From Actinomycetota bacterium (GTDB lineage: Bacteria; Actinomycetota; Acidimicrobiia; Acidimicrobiales; Ilumatobacteraceae), in contig JAPLAA010000055.1 in NCBI GenBank assembly GCA_026393475.1, positions 52,737 to 116,736 on the forward strand: a stretch of 64,000 nucleotides of DNA, given 5' to 3'. Both the position numbers and the translations under genes were made by a program. A model generated the notes under the pieces. The model was not told the origin of the DNA, did not search any database, and saw nothing but the letters and a program-made list of their open reading frames with translations. Below, piece by piece: positions 45,050 to 55,069 of the stretch; the stretch's first letter is position 1, and the number at the start of each line of letters is the position of its first letter.

Positions 45050-45745
45050 TCAGTCGCGGGCGGGCAGCTGGGCGCAGAGTTCGGTGGCGATGGTGCGACA
45101 GGTGGTGTCGTCGAGCGGGCCGGGGGCGGCGACGAACTCGAGCAGCTTGGTGGTCCACATGGCGCGGACGCCGTCGATGTCGATCGGCTTTGCGAACCAG
45201 CGTCCGGCCGAACCGATGAAGAGCAGCACGGGGTGCACGGGCACGTCGCCGAGCTGGATGGTGTCGAGCAGGGCGCGCACGCCGGTGGCCTGCCAGGCGA
45301 GGTCGTCGACGAGGTTGGTCTGGTCGCGGCCGTTGACGAACAGGCGGTGGTCGACGGTGCGCCAGTTGCCGGCGTCGCGCTTTTCGACCAGGCCCCAGTA
45401 GCTCTTGGTGTCGACCAGCCACACGCCCGACGGGGCGACGATCACGTGGTCGACGTCGCCGCGGGTGTTGGGCACGATGCGGCCGTGGAGCACGAACGTG
45501 TCGTGACCGAGACCGGCTTCGAGCTCGGCCGTGATCGAGTCGGCACGAGCGGGCGGTGCGATGGTGAGCGCAGCGGTCACGGTGCCCGGTTCGCCGTCGG
45601 TGGCGTGCGGGGCCCGACGGTCGGCCGGCGGGGCGAGGTCGAGGGTCGGATCGGTCGTCGATCCCACCACCAGGGCCGATGTCGGCTCCTTCGTGCTCGC
45701 GCGTCGCTGATCGGCCGCTCCCAACGGCTTGTCGTCCACCACCAT
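45050..45745 (-). CDS. NERD domain protein
   Basis: 'GRIVPNTRGDVDHVIVAPSGVWLVDTKSYWGLVEKRDAGNW'. Confidence 0.85.
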   Translation of the reverse strand: MVVDDKPLGAADQRRASTKEPTSALVVGSTTDPTLDLAPPADRRAPHATDGEPGTVTAALTIAPPARADSITAELEAGLGHDTFVLHGRIVPNTRGDVDHVIVAPSGVWLVDTKSYWGLVEKRDAGNWRTVDHRLFVNGRDQTNLVDDLAWQATGVRALLDTIQLGDVPVHPVLLFIGSAGRWFAKPIDIDGVRAMWTTKLLEFVAAPGPLDDTTCRTIATELCAQLPARD

Positions 45746-45896
45746 GCCCCTGGTATCGGCACGGCCTGAGGCGTTCTTGACGAAGTTCGGCCCGCTCGTG
45801 TTCCACGGTGGGTCACTGACGCCCGATCAGGGGTGTGACGTGCGGATCAGTGAGAAGTGCGTCCGAACCGGGGTGTGGTTTGGGCACAATCTGTGC

Positions 45897-47510
45897 ATGG
45901 CCTTGCGACAGTCCCAGCTCGACCGACTCCGAGGCGGCAGCTTCGACGTGTTGGTGGTGGGTGGTGGCATCAACGGGGCGGTCACGTCGGCGGCGCTCGC
46001 CGGGCGTGGTGCGTCGGTGGCGCTGGTCGATCGGGGCGACTTCGGCCACTTCACCAGCCAGGAGTCGTCGAACCTGGTGTGGGGTGGCTTCAAGTACCTC
46101 GAGAACTACGAGTTCCTGCTGGTGTTCAAGCTGTGCCGGTCGCGCAACCGGTTGATGAAGGCCTACCCCGACAACATCAAGGAGATCAGCTTCCTCGCGA
46201 GCCTCGATCACTCGTCGCCGTTCCCGCCGTGGTTCGCCGGTCTGGGGGCGCTCGGCTACTGGGGCATCGGTCAGTTCGGCACCCGTCACCCGCGGCTGTT
46301 GAGCGCGGAGAAGATCCGCGACGAGGAGCCGGTGATCGACACCACCGACGTGCGCGGCGGCATCGAGTACCGGGATGCGTACCTGGTCGACAACGACTCG
46401 CGGTTCGTGTTCTCGTTCGTGCGTTCGGCGCTCGAGGCGGGGGCGACGGCGGCCAACTACGTCGAGCTCGTCTCGGCCGACCGGGTGGGCGACAAGTGGG
46501 TGGCGCACCTGCGCGACGTCGACAGCGGCGAGGAGTTCACGACATCGGCCCGGGTGATCGTGAACGCGGCCGGCCCGTTCGTCGATTCGTTGAACCAGCA
46601 GTGGGGCGTGGCCACCGATCACCGCATCGTGTACTCGAAGGGCATCCACCTGGTGGTGCCCCGGCTCACCACCGACGAGCACCAGCGTGTGCTGGCGTTC
46701 TTCGATGACACGCAGCGGTTGTTCTACGTGATCCCGATGGGGATGCGTTCGGTGATCGGCACGACCGACACCCGCATGGACGAGCCGTTCAGCGAGGTGA
46801 CCGACGAGGATCGCAACTTCCTGCTCGAGCAGATCAACGCCCGGTTGAACCTGCGCCAGCCGCTCACCCCGGCCGACGTGATCGCCGAGCGCTGTGGTGT
46901 GCGGCCGCTGGTGGTGAAGTCGGGCGGTGGCGACCAGAAGGAGGTCGACTGGACGTCGCTGAGCCGCAAGCACGCGATCGAGGCCGACAAGCGCATGCGT
47001 CTGGTGACGGTGTTCGGCGGCAAGCTCACCGACTGCTTGAACGTGGGCGAAGAGGTGGCGGCCGAGGTGGAGAAGTTGGGCGTGCCGCTCGAGCGCGATC
47101 TGAAGAACTGGTATGGCGAGCCGGCCGCGGCCACCCGCGCCGACTTCTACCGACAGGCCAAGCTGATCCGTCTCGATTCGTTGCGCACCAAGCCCGACGT
47201 CGAGCCGTTGAGCGACCGGTTGTGGCGCCGCTACGGGCGTCGTGCGTTCACGATGCTCGAGGCGATCCGTGACGATCCGCGCATGGGCGAGGACATCATG
47301 GAGAACGCCGACTACCTGCGCGTCGAGTTGCACCAGGCGGCCACGACCGAGCTGATCACCCGGCTCGAGGACTTCATGCGTCGCCGGTCGAAGATCGAGC
47401 AGGTGGTGCGCGACGAGGACATCCGTTCCTCGGCCGGCCTCGACGAGGTCGCCCGCATCCTGTTCGGCGACGACGCCGAGCGCCGCCTGAAGGAATACCT
47501 CGACGCCTGA
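45897..47510 (+). CDS. glpD: Glycerol-3-phosphate dehydrogenase/oxidase (FAD)
   Basis: 'FDVLVVGGGINGAVTSAALAGRGASVALVDRGDFGHFTSQESSNLVWGGFKYLENYEFLLV'; full-length GlpD pattern. Confidence 0.92.
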   Translation: MALRQSQLDRLRGGSFDVLVVGGGINGAVTSAALAGRGASVALVDRGDFGHFTSQESSNLVWGGFKYLENYEFLLVFKLCRSRNRLMKAYPDNIKEISFLASLDHSSPFPPWFAGLGALGYWGIGQFGTRHPRLLSAEKIRDEEPVIDTTDVRGGIEYRDAYLVDNDSRFVFSFVRSALEAGATAANYVELVSADRVGDKWVAHLRDVDSGEEFTTSARVIVNAAGPFVDSLNQQWGVATDHRIVYSKGIHLVVPRLTTDEHQRVLAFFDDTQRLFYVIPMGMRSVIGTTDTRMDEPFSEVTDEDRNFLLEQINARLNLRQPLTPADVIAERCGVRPLVVKSGGGDQKEVDWTSLSRKHAIEADKRMRLVTVFGGKLTDCLNVGEEVAAEVEKLGVPLERDLKNWYGEPAAATRADFYRQAKLIRLDSLRTKPDVEPLSDRLWRRYGRRAFTMLEAIRDDPRMGEDIMENADYLRVELHQAATTELITRLEDFMRRRSKIEQVVRDEDIRSSAGLDEVARILFGDDAERRLKEYLDA

Positions 47511-47586
47511 CCGGGCCTGAGTCCGCGGGCGATCGAACCCGTGGGCCAGTTCACAGGGGTGGCTGCGGCATGACACGCTGCAGGGC

Positions 47587-48561
47587 ATGTGTACGCGAGT
47601 CCTGTGGAACGACAACCCGATCGCCGTCGTCGCCGCGAGGTCGATGGACTGGCCGACGACCACCGAGCCGGTGCTGACGGTGTTCCCCGTCGGCACCGTT
47701 CACGACGGTGGTCTGCTGGCGGGACATCGACTCGCGGGTGACAACCCGTTCGTGTGGGCGTCGCGTTTCGGCAACGTGATCACGTCGATCTACGGCGCGG
47801 GCACGGTCGACGGGGTGAACGAGCGTGGCCTCGGCGGCCATGCCCTGTATCTGGCGGCGTGCGACTTCGGTGAGCCCGATCCATCGAAGCCGACGGTGCA
47901 CGGAGGGCTGTGGTTGCAGCTGCTGCTCGACCAGGCCGCCACCGTCGCAGAGGCGATCGACCTGCTGCATCAGGTGCAGGTGACGAAGATCGAGATGAAC
48001 GGCTCGCAGTCGAATCTGCATCTCGCGATCGAGGACGCGTCGGGCGATTCGGCGGTGATCGAGTTCGTCGATCGTCAGCTCGTGGTGCACCACGGGAGGT
48101 CGTACTCGATCATGACGAACGACCCGCCGTTCGACGAGCAGTTGCGTCTGTTGGCCGAGCTCGACTTCTCCGAGCCGTCGCGCGACATGCCGTTGCCCGG
48201 CAACGTGAACGCTCGCGACCGGTTCCAGCGCGCCGCGTACTACCGGGCGCTGCTGCCCGAACCGAAGAACGTGCGCGAGGTGGTGGCGGGTGCGCTCGCG
48301 ATCGTGCGGAACGCGTCGGTGCCGTTCGGTGCGCCGTACGGCGAGTTCGGTGTCTACAACACCGAGTACCGGACGGTGGTCGACACCACGAACGTGCGCT
48401 ACTTCTTCGAGCTGACGACGAGCCCCAACCTGATGTGGGTCGATCTCGACTCGTTCGACCTCTCGGCAGGCGGGCCGGTGCTCACGCTCGATCCCGATGA
48501 CATCGCCCTGGCGGGCGACGTGTCGGCCCGGTTCACGCCCGTGGCCGCCGCCCCCTTCTGA
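47587..48561 (+). CDS. Linear amide C-N hydrolase (choloylglycine hydrolase/penicillin acylase family, Ntn)
   Basis: MCTRVLWNDNPIAVVAARSMDW N-terminal Cys nucleophile motif. Confidence 0.9.
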   Translation: MCTRVLWNDNPIAVVAARSMDWPTTTEPVLTVFPVGTVHDGGLLAGHRLAGDNPFVWASRFGNVITSIYGAGTVDGVNERGLGGHALYLAACDFGEPDPSKPTVHGGLWLQLLLDQAATVAEAIDLLHQVQVTKIEMNGSQSNLHLAIEDASGDSAVIEFVDRQLVVHHGRSYSIMTNDPPFDEQLRLLAELDFSEPSRDMPLPGNVNARDRFQRAAYYRALLPEPKNVREVVAGALAIVRNASVPFGAPYGEFGVYNTEYRTVVDTTNVRYFFELTTSPNLMWVDLDSFDLSAGGPVLTLDPDDIALAGDVSARFTPVAAAPF

Positions 48562-48829
48562 CCGGCGCACCGCGATCGGCGATCACGGCGAGTCGGGCCG
48601 GTCAGCGGTCGCGGAGGCCCTTGCCAACGAGTTCAGGCCCGGCTTTCAGCAGGATCGGCCTGACCGCACCGAGATCCGTCGGCCACAGCTTCGTCTTCCG
48701 CACATACGCATCGGCGTTCGACGTGGTGAGGCGCCGATCCCAATCAGGACCTGTGACGCTGATGCCCGTGCTCGCAGCGCGCGATGGTTCGCAGGCTGGA
48801 GCGATTGGGGGGCGCCACTACGCGAAAGT

Positions 48830-49144
48830 GTGCGAGTGCTCACTGGCGCCGATCTCCGCCGACTCCGCCGTCGCATGGGCCGAACGCAGCGGTGGGTGGC
48901 TGATGCCGTGGGCGTTTCCGCGTCGACGATCAGCGCGTATGAGCGAGGCCGGCGGCAGCCCGGGCTGGAGAAGACCGGCCGCATCCTCACGGTGCTCGGT
49001 CACCGAGTCGAGGTCGTGCCGATGCTCGATCCGGCGGTGCAAGCGCGACGGCTCGAAGACGTCCTCACGCTGGCCGAGGCGCTTCCCTTTCGTGCCCCTC
49101 CGCTGGCGACGGCGCGACGACCAGCTCGCCATGTGGCACCGTGA
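48830..49144 (+). CDS. XRE-family HTH protein
   Basis: 'LTGADLRRLRRRMGRTQRWVADAVGVSASTISAYERGRRQPGLEKTGRILTVLG'. Confidence 0.7.
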   Translation: MRVLTGADLRRLRRRMGRTQRWVADAVGVSASTISAYERGRRQPGLEKTGRILTVLGHRVEVVPMLDPAVQARRLEDVLTLAEALPFRAPPLATARRPARHVAP

Positions 49145-49172
49145 AGGGCCGACAACGCACGGGAGGAATGCG

Positions 49173-49841
49173 ATGAGCGACGAGGATCCGGACGAGATGT
49201 TGGCTGCTGCGTATGCGCTCGACGGGCCGGAAGCGAATCGGTCGTTGTATGCGCGGTGGGCCGAGACGTACGAGAGCGGATACGTCGCGCAGCGTCGCTA
49301 TGTGGCGCACGAGCAAGTGGTGGCGGTGTTCGCTGCGCACGGGTTGGCGGGACTGGGCGAAAGCGATGTGGTGGCCGACGTGGGGTGTGGCACCGGGCTC
49401 GCCGGCGCAGCGTTGCGGCAACATCACGAGGTGCTGATCGACGGGCTCGACATCTCACCGGAGATGCTGCAGCGGGCGTCGGCGAAGCAGCACGACGGCG
49501 TGCCGGTCTACCGGTCGTTGATCGAGGTGGATCTGACGCAGCGGTTGCCGATCGAGTCGGGCACGTATGCGGGTGCGGTGAGCGTGGGCACGTTCACGCA
49601 CGGGCATGTGGGCCCGGCGTCGCTGGGCGAGGTGTTGCGCATCGTGCGGCCAGGTGGTGTGGTGGCGATCGGCATCAACGCTGCGCACTTCGCAGCGGCC
49701 GGTTTCGGCGAGGCGTTCGAACGCGTGGTGGCCGACGGACGGATCACCGACCTACGGCTGGTGGACGTGCCGATCTACGACGGCGCCGACATGACCGACA
49801 CCAACCACTTCGCCCACGCCACGGTCTTCACCATCGCCTGA
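49173..49841 (+). CDS. SAM-dependent methyltransferase
   Basis: 'VVADVGCGTGLAGAALRQHHEVLIDGLDISPEMLQRA'. Confidence 0.9.
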   Translation: MSDEDPDEMLAAAYALDGPEANRSLYARWAETYESGYVAQRRYVAHEQVVAVFAAHGLAGLGESDVVADVGCGTGLAGAALRQHHEVLIDGLDISPEMLQRASAKQHDGVPVYRSLIEVDLTQRLPIESGTYAGAVSVGTFTHGHVGPASLGEVLRIVRPGGVVAIGINAAHFAAAGFGEAFERVVADGRITDLRLVDVPIYDGADMTDTNHFAHATVFTIA

Positions 49842-49862
49842 GCACCGCACGGAGCGGCAGAG

Positions 49863-50603
49863 TCAGCCGGGCAGCTTTGGCGTGCGTGGCCGTTCGCGAC
49901 GCAGCGGCGGCTCGAGCCCGGCCACCTCGGCGTCGACCGCCCGTTGACGGATGCGGCTACCGAGCCCCGCGGCATCGGTCGACGCGCGGCGTGGGCGTCT
50001 CGTGGGGGTGGGGGCGCGGAGGCCGAGGAACGCGTTGGCGAGCACGGTGTCGGCGAGGGTGCGCGGGTCGGCGTCGAAGCCCTTGGCGGTGAGTTGGCGA
50101 TCGATGACGAGGCTGCAGATGCCGTGCACGGCCGACCAGAGGGTGAGTGCGAGTTCGCGCACGGGGCGGCGGTCGAGCACGCCGGCGTCGATGGCTCGTT
50201 GCACATGGTGTTCGAGCACGCCGAACGCGGCGGAGGAGGCGTTGCGGAACTCGTCGTCGTCCCACGCGGTGTCGGTGAGGCCGGCGTGGAAGACGAGTCG
50301 GTAGAGCTGTGGGTGGTCGAGGGCGAAGCCGACGTAGGCGCGGCCGGCGGCGATGAGCGCGTCCTCGGCGCCGGCGTCCTCCGTGGCCGACAGGCGCTCG
50401 GCGAGCTCGCGGTAGCCGGAGGCGGCGACGGCGGTGTGGAACGCGGCGGCGTCGGCGAAGTGGCGGCCGGGGGCTGCGTGGCTGACGCCGACCTCGCGGG
50501 CGACGGCGCGCAGGGTGAGCGCGGCCAGGCCGTCGCGCTCGAGCACGACGAGACCCTGCGCCACGAGCGCAGCCCTGAGATCACCGTGGTGGTACGTGCC
50601 CAT
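49863..50603 (-). CDS. TetR family regulator (TetR_C33/WHG domain-like)
   Basis: 'MGTYHHGDLRAALVAQGLVVLERDGLAALTLRAVAREVGVSHAAPGRHFADAAAF'. Confidence 0.92.
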   Translation of the reverse strand: MGTYHHGDLRAALVAQGLVVLERDGLAALTLRAVAREVGVSHAAPGRHFADAAAFHTAVAASGYRELAERLSATEDAGAEDALIAAGRAYVGFALDHPQLYRLVFHAGLTDTAWDDDEFRNASSAAFGVLEHHVQRAIDAGVLDRRPVRELALTLWSAVHGICSLVIDRQLTAKGFDADPRTLADTVLANAFLGLRAPTPTRRPRRASTDAAGLGSRIRQRAVDAEVAGLEPPLRRERPRTPKLPG

Positions 50604-50618
50604 GTTCACCCCTCACTG

Positions 50619-50665
50619 ATGTTGACATCGACAACATCCACGTCCAATGTTGTCGGCGTCAACAT
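50619..50665. promoter_or_regulatory. Two 19-bp palindromic operators in a divergent TetR promoter
   Basis: ATGTTGacatcgaCAACAT (50619-50637) and ATGTTGtcggcgtCAACAT (50647-50665). Confidence 0.85.
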
Positions 50666-50683
50666 CGTAGTCAGGAGATCGAC

Positions 50684-51499
50684 ATGACCCGTCACGCATT
50701 CGCCCACGCCGCACTCGCACTGGTGGTGGTCGCCGTGGGCGCGGGCTGCGGGTCGAGCACCGAGCCGACCGCTGCCGTCGCGACGACCGCGGTTGCGTCG
50801 AGCACGGTGCCGACGAAGACCATCGCGATCGCGACGACCACGACCACTCCCCCGACGACCACCGTCCCCCCGACCACGACGGTGCTCGGCCGCGAGGTGG
50901 TGTTCTCGATGAGCGATGGCGAGCTGACGTTCACGCTCACGACCGACGAGTTGGCGGGCACGGCGAACGCACTCGTGACGCCGAACGATGGTGCTGCGAC
51001 GCCGAGGTGGGAGTCGGTGGTGCCGTGGGTGGACGAGCCGAACGCCTCGGGCCATCGTCCGTTCGACGCCCTGCCGGTCGATCCGGTGACTGGTGGCGAG
51101 CAGGCCACCGCCAATCGTGCGCTGGTGGATGAGTACGTGACGACCGCATTGGTGGAGGGTCGGTGGGAGGATGTCGACCGATTCTTCGACGAGGGTCGCT
51201 ACGTGTTGCACGGCCCGTTGTTCGCGGATGGGCTCGAGTCGGTGCGGTCGTTCTTCGTGGGCCTGCGCGATGCGGGCGTGCCGTTCCTCATCACGGGGAC
51301 GAGCGTGTGGTTGGCAGCAGGCGACTTCGTGTTGGCGATCAACCGTCACGACGCCGATGGTGTGTCAACCGCCTACTGGGATCTGTGGCGGGTGGACGAC
51401 GGTGCCATCGCCGAGCACTGGGACGTGATCACCCAGATCCCCGCCGAGTCAGCCGACGCCTGGTTCGCCGGCGAGTCACCGTCGATGCCGGGTGCGTGA
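50684..51499 (+). CDS. Lipoprotein with SnoaL-like domain
   Basis: VVAVGAGC lipobox; Thr/Pro linker; 'ANRALVDEYVTTALVEGRWEDVDRFFDEGRYVLHGPLFADG'. Confidence 0.85.
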   Translation: MTRHAFAHAALALVVVAVGAGCGSSTEPTAAVATTAVASSTVPTKTIAIATTTTTPPTTTVPPTTTVLGREVVFSMSDGELTFTLTTDELAGTANALVTPNDGAATPRWESVVPWVDEPNASGHRPFDALPVDPVTGGEQATANRALVDEYVTTALVEGRWEDVDRFFDEGRYVLHGPLFADGLESVRSFFVGLRDAGVPFLITGTSVWLAAGDFVLAINRHDADGVSTAYWDLWRVDDGAIAEHWDVITQIPAESADAWFAGESPSMPGA

Positions 51500-51524
51500 G
51501 GCGCTCGGTCGCGGCTTCGGCACC

Positions 51525-52676
51525 TCACCAGTCGTGGCGATCGAGGAGCGAACGCGCCGCCACGGCGTCGACCCCGTCGGCCATCGGGAAGCTGTGCTGC
51601 CCGGCGTGGATGACGACGGCCCGGTCGAGGTGAAGTGTCTCGATCGCCGAACGGATGGACGCCGTCACCTTGGGCGCGGCGGTGCGCTTGACCTCGAAGC
51701 CGATCCGCTCACTCCCGCGCACGATCAACAGGTCGAGTTCGGCACCTGCGTGCGTTGCCCAGAAGTAGCACTGGTCACGGCGGGCGCCGGTGATCTCGAT
51801 CAACTGACGGATGATGAATCCCTCCCACGACGCCCCGACGACCGGGTGCCGTTCGAGCGCGGTTCGATCGGGCAGGTCGAGCAGGGCGTGCAGGAGCCCC
51901 GAGTCGTTGATGTAGACCTTCGGCGACTTCACCTGGCGCTTGCCGACGTTCTCGTGCCATGGCTGCAGTTGGTCGACCACGAGGGTGGACGTGAGCGTGT
52001 CGAGGTATCGGCGCACCGTCGAGTCGGCGACGCCGAACGACGCGGCGATGCGGCTGCCGTTCCACACCTGGCCGTGGAGGTGCGACAGCATCCGCCAGAA
52101 GCGATCGGTGGTGGCCGACGGCACCCGGCTGCCGAGCGTGGGCAGGTCGCGCTCGACGAAGGTTCGAATGAAGTCGAGTCGCCAACGAAAGCTCGCATCG
52201 TCGTCGGCCGCGGTGAAGGAACGAGGAAAGCCACCGCGGAGCCAGAGTTCATCGAGCGCGTCGGCGCCGACCTCGTCGAGCGCGAACGGGCCGAGGTCGT
52301 GGAACGAGATCCGGCCGGCAAGGGTTTCGGACGACTGCTGGAGCAGTTCAGGTGCGGCGCTACCGAGCACGAGGTATCGACGTTCGGGATGTCGATCGAT
52401 CAAACCCCGCAGCACCACGAACAGATCGGGATGTCGTTGGATCTCGTCGAGCACGATGAGGCCGTCGAGCGCCTCGAGGGCGAGCTCGGGTTCGGACAGC
52501 CGGGCGCGGTCGGACGGTCGTTCGAGATCGAACTCGTGGACCGGTCCGGGCCACTCGCGGGCGATCTGGGCGGCAAGTGTGGTCTTGCCGACTTGGCGGG
52601 CGCCGAGCAACGCGAGGCAGGGCGACTGTGCGAGCAGTCGGTTGCACCGTTCGAGGTGGCGCCGGCGAGACAGCAT
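51525..52676 (-). CDS. AAA ATPase with DUF4143 domain
   Basis: 'LALLGARQVGKTTLAAQIA', 'LIVLDEIQRHPDLFVVLRGLID', 'RYLVLGSAAPELLQQSSETLAGR', C-term DUF4143 pattern. Confidence 0.92.
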   Translation of the reverse strand: MLSRRRHLERCNRLLAQSPCLALLGARQVGKTTLAAQIAREWPGPVHEFDLERPSDRARLSEPELALEALDGLIVLDEIQRHPDLFVVLRGLIDRHPERRYLVLGSAAPELLQQSSETLAGRISFHDLGPFALDEVGADALDELWLRGGFPRSFTAADDDASFRWRLDFIRTFVERDLPTLGSRVPSATTDRFWRMLSHLHGQVWNGSRIAASFGVADSTVRRYLDTLTSTLVVDQLQPWHENVGKRQVKSPKVYINDSGLLHALLDLPDRTALERHPVVGASWEGFIIRQLIEITGARRDQCYFWATHAGAELDLLIVRGSERIGFEVKRTAAPKVTASIRSAIETLHLDRAVVIHAGQHSFPMADGVDAVAARSLLDRHDW

Positions 52677-52690
52677 GGACAGATCGTATC

Positions 52691-52719
52691 GAAAAATCAG
52701 CGATGACCGCTGACTTTTC
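52691..52719. promoter_or_regulatory. Inverted repeat upstream of the DUF4143 ATPase
   Basis: gaaaaatcagcg-atgac-cgctgacttttc (one mismatch). Confidence 0.55.
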
Positions 52720-52808
52720 TAGGTATTCGCCCGGCCGGATGCTGCTTCGGCGCAAGGGACGGCGACAACGGTGATGAGCTATCGAAGGCACAGCGAGACT
52801 CGGACCAT

Positions 52809-52870
52809 CAGTGGAGGTTTGCGCCCGCTGAGTGGAGATTCGCGCCCGCTGAGTGGAGATTCCCCTCGGC
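52809..52870. repeat. 21-bp tandem repeats
   Basis: cagtggaggtttgcgcccgct / gagtggagattcgcgcccgct / gagtggagattcccctcgg. Confidence 0.85.
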
Positions 52871-52968
52871 GAGCGGGTTCCAGTCGGCTCGCGACGTGGA
52901 AGCGCCCGCTGAACTGACGAGGGGAGAGCGGACCACCGATCCGCAGCGAACACACCGTTGACGCTGGT

Positions 52969-53601
52969 TCAGCGCGGCCGACGGCGGCGGGTGACGGGGA
53001 CGGCGGCGAGGACGATGTCGAGGCCGAAGGCGAACTCGGTGGCGAAGTCGCACGTGGCGAGCACGGGGCCGAGTGCGGCGAGCGACGGGCAGGTGATCGC
53101 ATCGAGCTCGGTCGCCGACTCGTCCGAGGTGGTGTCGGTCTGGCGGACGGAGGCGGTCTCACCGAGGAGGGCGCCCGACACGAACGCGGTGATGACCCAG
53201 AAGTGGCGGACGGCGAGTGCGTCGTCGCCGGTGGCCTCACGGAGTGCGCCGAGGAGGACGTCGATGCGCTGTTGCACGACGGGTGTGGTGGGCGGCTGGG
53301 TGACGGCGCGGGTGAGCAGGTGCGGGTGGGCGAGCACTGCGGCACGGAGCGCGTGGGCGAAGTGGCGGATGCGTTCGTCCCAGGCGAGGTCGGGGTCGGC
53401 CAGGTCGACCTCGGCGTAGATCTCGGCGACGACGAGGTCGAGGAGGGTCTCCTTGTCGGGCACGTGCTTGTAGAGCGCCATGGCTTCCACGCCGAGATCG
53501 GCGCCGAGCTTGCGCATGCTGAACCCGTCGAGCCCGTCGTGGTCGATGCGGGCGAGGGCCGCGGCGACGATCCGTTCGACGGTCAGTGGGACACGAGTCA
53601 C
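52969..53601 (-). CDS. TetR family regulator (TetR_C-type)
   Basis: 'LTVERIVAAALARIDHDGLDGFSMRKLGADLGVEAMALYKHVPDKETLLDLV'. Confidence 0.92.
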   Translation of the reverse strand: MTRVPLTVERIVAAALARIDHDGLDGFSMRKLGADLGVEAMALYKHVPDKETLLDLVVAEIYAEVDLADPDLAWDERIRHFAHALRAAVLAHPHLLTRAVTQPPTTPVVQQRIDVLLGALREATGDDALAVRHFWVITAFVSGALLGETASVRQTDTTSDESATELDAITCPSLAALGPVLATCDFATEFAFGLDIVLAAVPVTRRRRPR

Positions 53602-53638
53602 GGTTGCGAGTTTACGTCGTATACCGTATGGTGACCTC

Positions 53639-54229
53639 ATGGCTTACACCGTAAACCCAGCTTCCTCCAACACGACCTCCGCCCGCCTCACCGACTTCGA
53701 GTTCCGAGCGATCGGCGGCCAGCCCGCGTTCGCCCCGGCCGCGATGGAGACGTTCCTCGCCGGCGACCACATCGCCGTGTTGTCGTACCTGCGCGCCGAC
53801 GGCCGACCCAACCAGGTGCCCATCTGGTACGCCTACCGCGACGGCGTCATCTGGTTCAGCGTCGAGAGCGACTCGCCCAAGGTGCGGGCCCTGCGCAAGG
53901 ACCCGCGGGTGTGCGTCACCATCCAGGACGAGCGCCCGCCCTACCGGGCCGTGATCGTGGAGGGCACGCTCGAGTTCGTCGAGCACGGTGCCGCGGGTGC
54001 GCCCGATGCCGAGCTCGGCTGGGAGATGGCCGAGCACTACTTCGGCAAGGTGGCCGCGAAGCAGTACGAGAAGATGATGCGCGACGAGCGTGCCGAGCAC
54101 GGCACGACCCTGCTGCGTCTGGTGCCGAGCGAGGTGAAGGGCTTCGACAACAGCTCGATGATCGACAAGGCCACCTTGGCCTTCGTCCGCCTGAGGCACC
54201 GCCTCCCCATCCCCCGCCGCTGGCTCTGA
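53639..54229 (+). CDS. Pyridoxamine 5'-phosphate oxidase-like (PPOX/F420) protein
   Basis: 'GDHIAVLSYLRADGRPNQVPIWYAYRDGVIWFSVESDSPKVRALRKDPRVCVTIQDERPPYRAVIVEG'. Confidence 0.9.
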   Translation: MAYTVNPASSNTTSARLTDFEFRAIGGQPAFAPAAMETFLAGDHIAVLSYLRADGRPNQVPIWYAYRDGVIWFSVESDSPKVRALRKDPRVCVTIQDERPPYRAVIVEGTLEFVEHGAAGAPDAELGWEMAEHYFGKVAAKQYEKMMRDERAEHGTTLLRLVPSEVKGFDNSSMIDKATLAFVRLRHRLPIPRRWL

Positions 54230-54253
54230 GGATTTGCGAGGCCGCGTGGTGCG

Positions 54254-54676
54254 TCAGCTCCAGGGATTGACCACGTCGAGTCCGTCGAAGCGGTCGAAGT
54301 CCTTCAGATCTCTGGTCACGACGGTCATGTCGTTGACCGCTGCCGTCGCACCGATGAGGGCGTCACGAAAAGGCGCGGGATCCGGCACATGGAAGCCGGC
54401 GGCTCGGCGAGCGACGCGCTCGTCCACGGGGAGCACTCTGTCCTTGAACGCGGCCGTCACACTGCGGTCGAGCCAGGCTCGGAGCACCGCCCCTTGCGCC
54501 GGGTCGGATCGCTCCATGAGCAACACCCCGTGCTCGAGTTCATGGATCGTGATCGCTGAGATGAACAGTGCGGCCGACGGCACCTGCTCGGCCCACGACG
54601 CGACTCCGGGGTTCGCCTTTCCGCTTCGCACCTTGCGGAGTTCGGAGACGAGGTTGGTGTCGAGGACGAACATCAC
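54254..54676 (-). CDS. PIN-domain toxin (VapC/FitB-like)
   Basis: 'FVLDTNLVSELRKVRSGKANPGVASWAEQV...FISAITIHELEHGVLL...PFRDALIGATAAVNDMTVVTRDLKDF'. Confidence 0.92.
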   Translation of the reverse strand: MMFVLDTNLVSELRKVRSGKANPGVASWAEQVPSAALFISAITIHELEHGVLLMERSDPAQGAVLRAWLDRSVTAAFKDRVLPVDERVARRAAGFHVPDPAPFRDALIGATAAVNDMTVVTRDLKDFDRFDGLDVVNPWS

Positions 54677-54924
54677 TCGAACGCTGCGGGACGCGCAACG
54701 TCGACGTGCTTCGGCGCGACGAACTCGACGTCCGCCACCCCTGCGGGCTCGGCGAGGAGGTCGAGAACCCGACGTGGCCCGAGGAGCGCCTCGTAGGCAT
54801 CGAAGGTCAACAACACGTGCGCAGGTCGGCCCCGGTCGGTGATGTACACCGGGCCGCTCTCGGCAGCTCGCTTGGCACCACTGGTGTCCTGGTTGAACTC
54901 CCGGCTGCTCATCTGCGTCGTCAT
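54673..54924 (-). CDS. Phd/YefM-type antitoxin
   Basis: 'MTTQMSSREFNQDTSGAKRAAESGPVYITDRGRPAHVLLTFDAYEALLG'; 4-bp overlap with the toxin gene. Confidence 0.9.
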   Translation of the reverse strand: MTTQMSSREFNQDTSGAKRAAESGPVYITDRGRPAHVLLTFDAYEALLGPRRVLDLLAEPAGVADVEFVAPKHVDVARPAAFE

Positions 54925-55069
54925 CACGCCTCCATGTAGTGACGTGTCTACTTTATGATTCGACTTGGCCGATCGCAACCCCAAGGGCGAGCGCAGCGCA
55001 CCTGCCACCGTCGGCCGAACAGGATCGAATGGTTGACGCGAGTTGACATGTGGGCCATATGCTGGCCCG

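Noticed and set aside
45813-47696. 627-aa minus ORF antisense to glpD
   Set aside because: His/Arg/Val-rich composition typical of GC-driven antisense ORFs; the plus strand has a clear GlpD.
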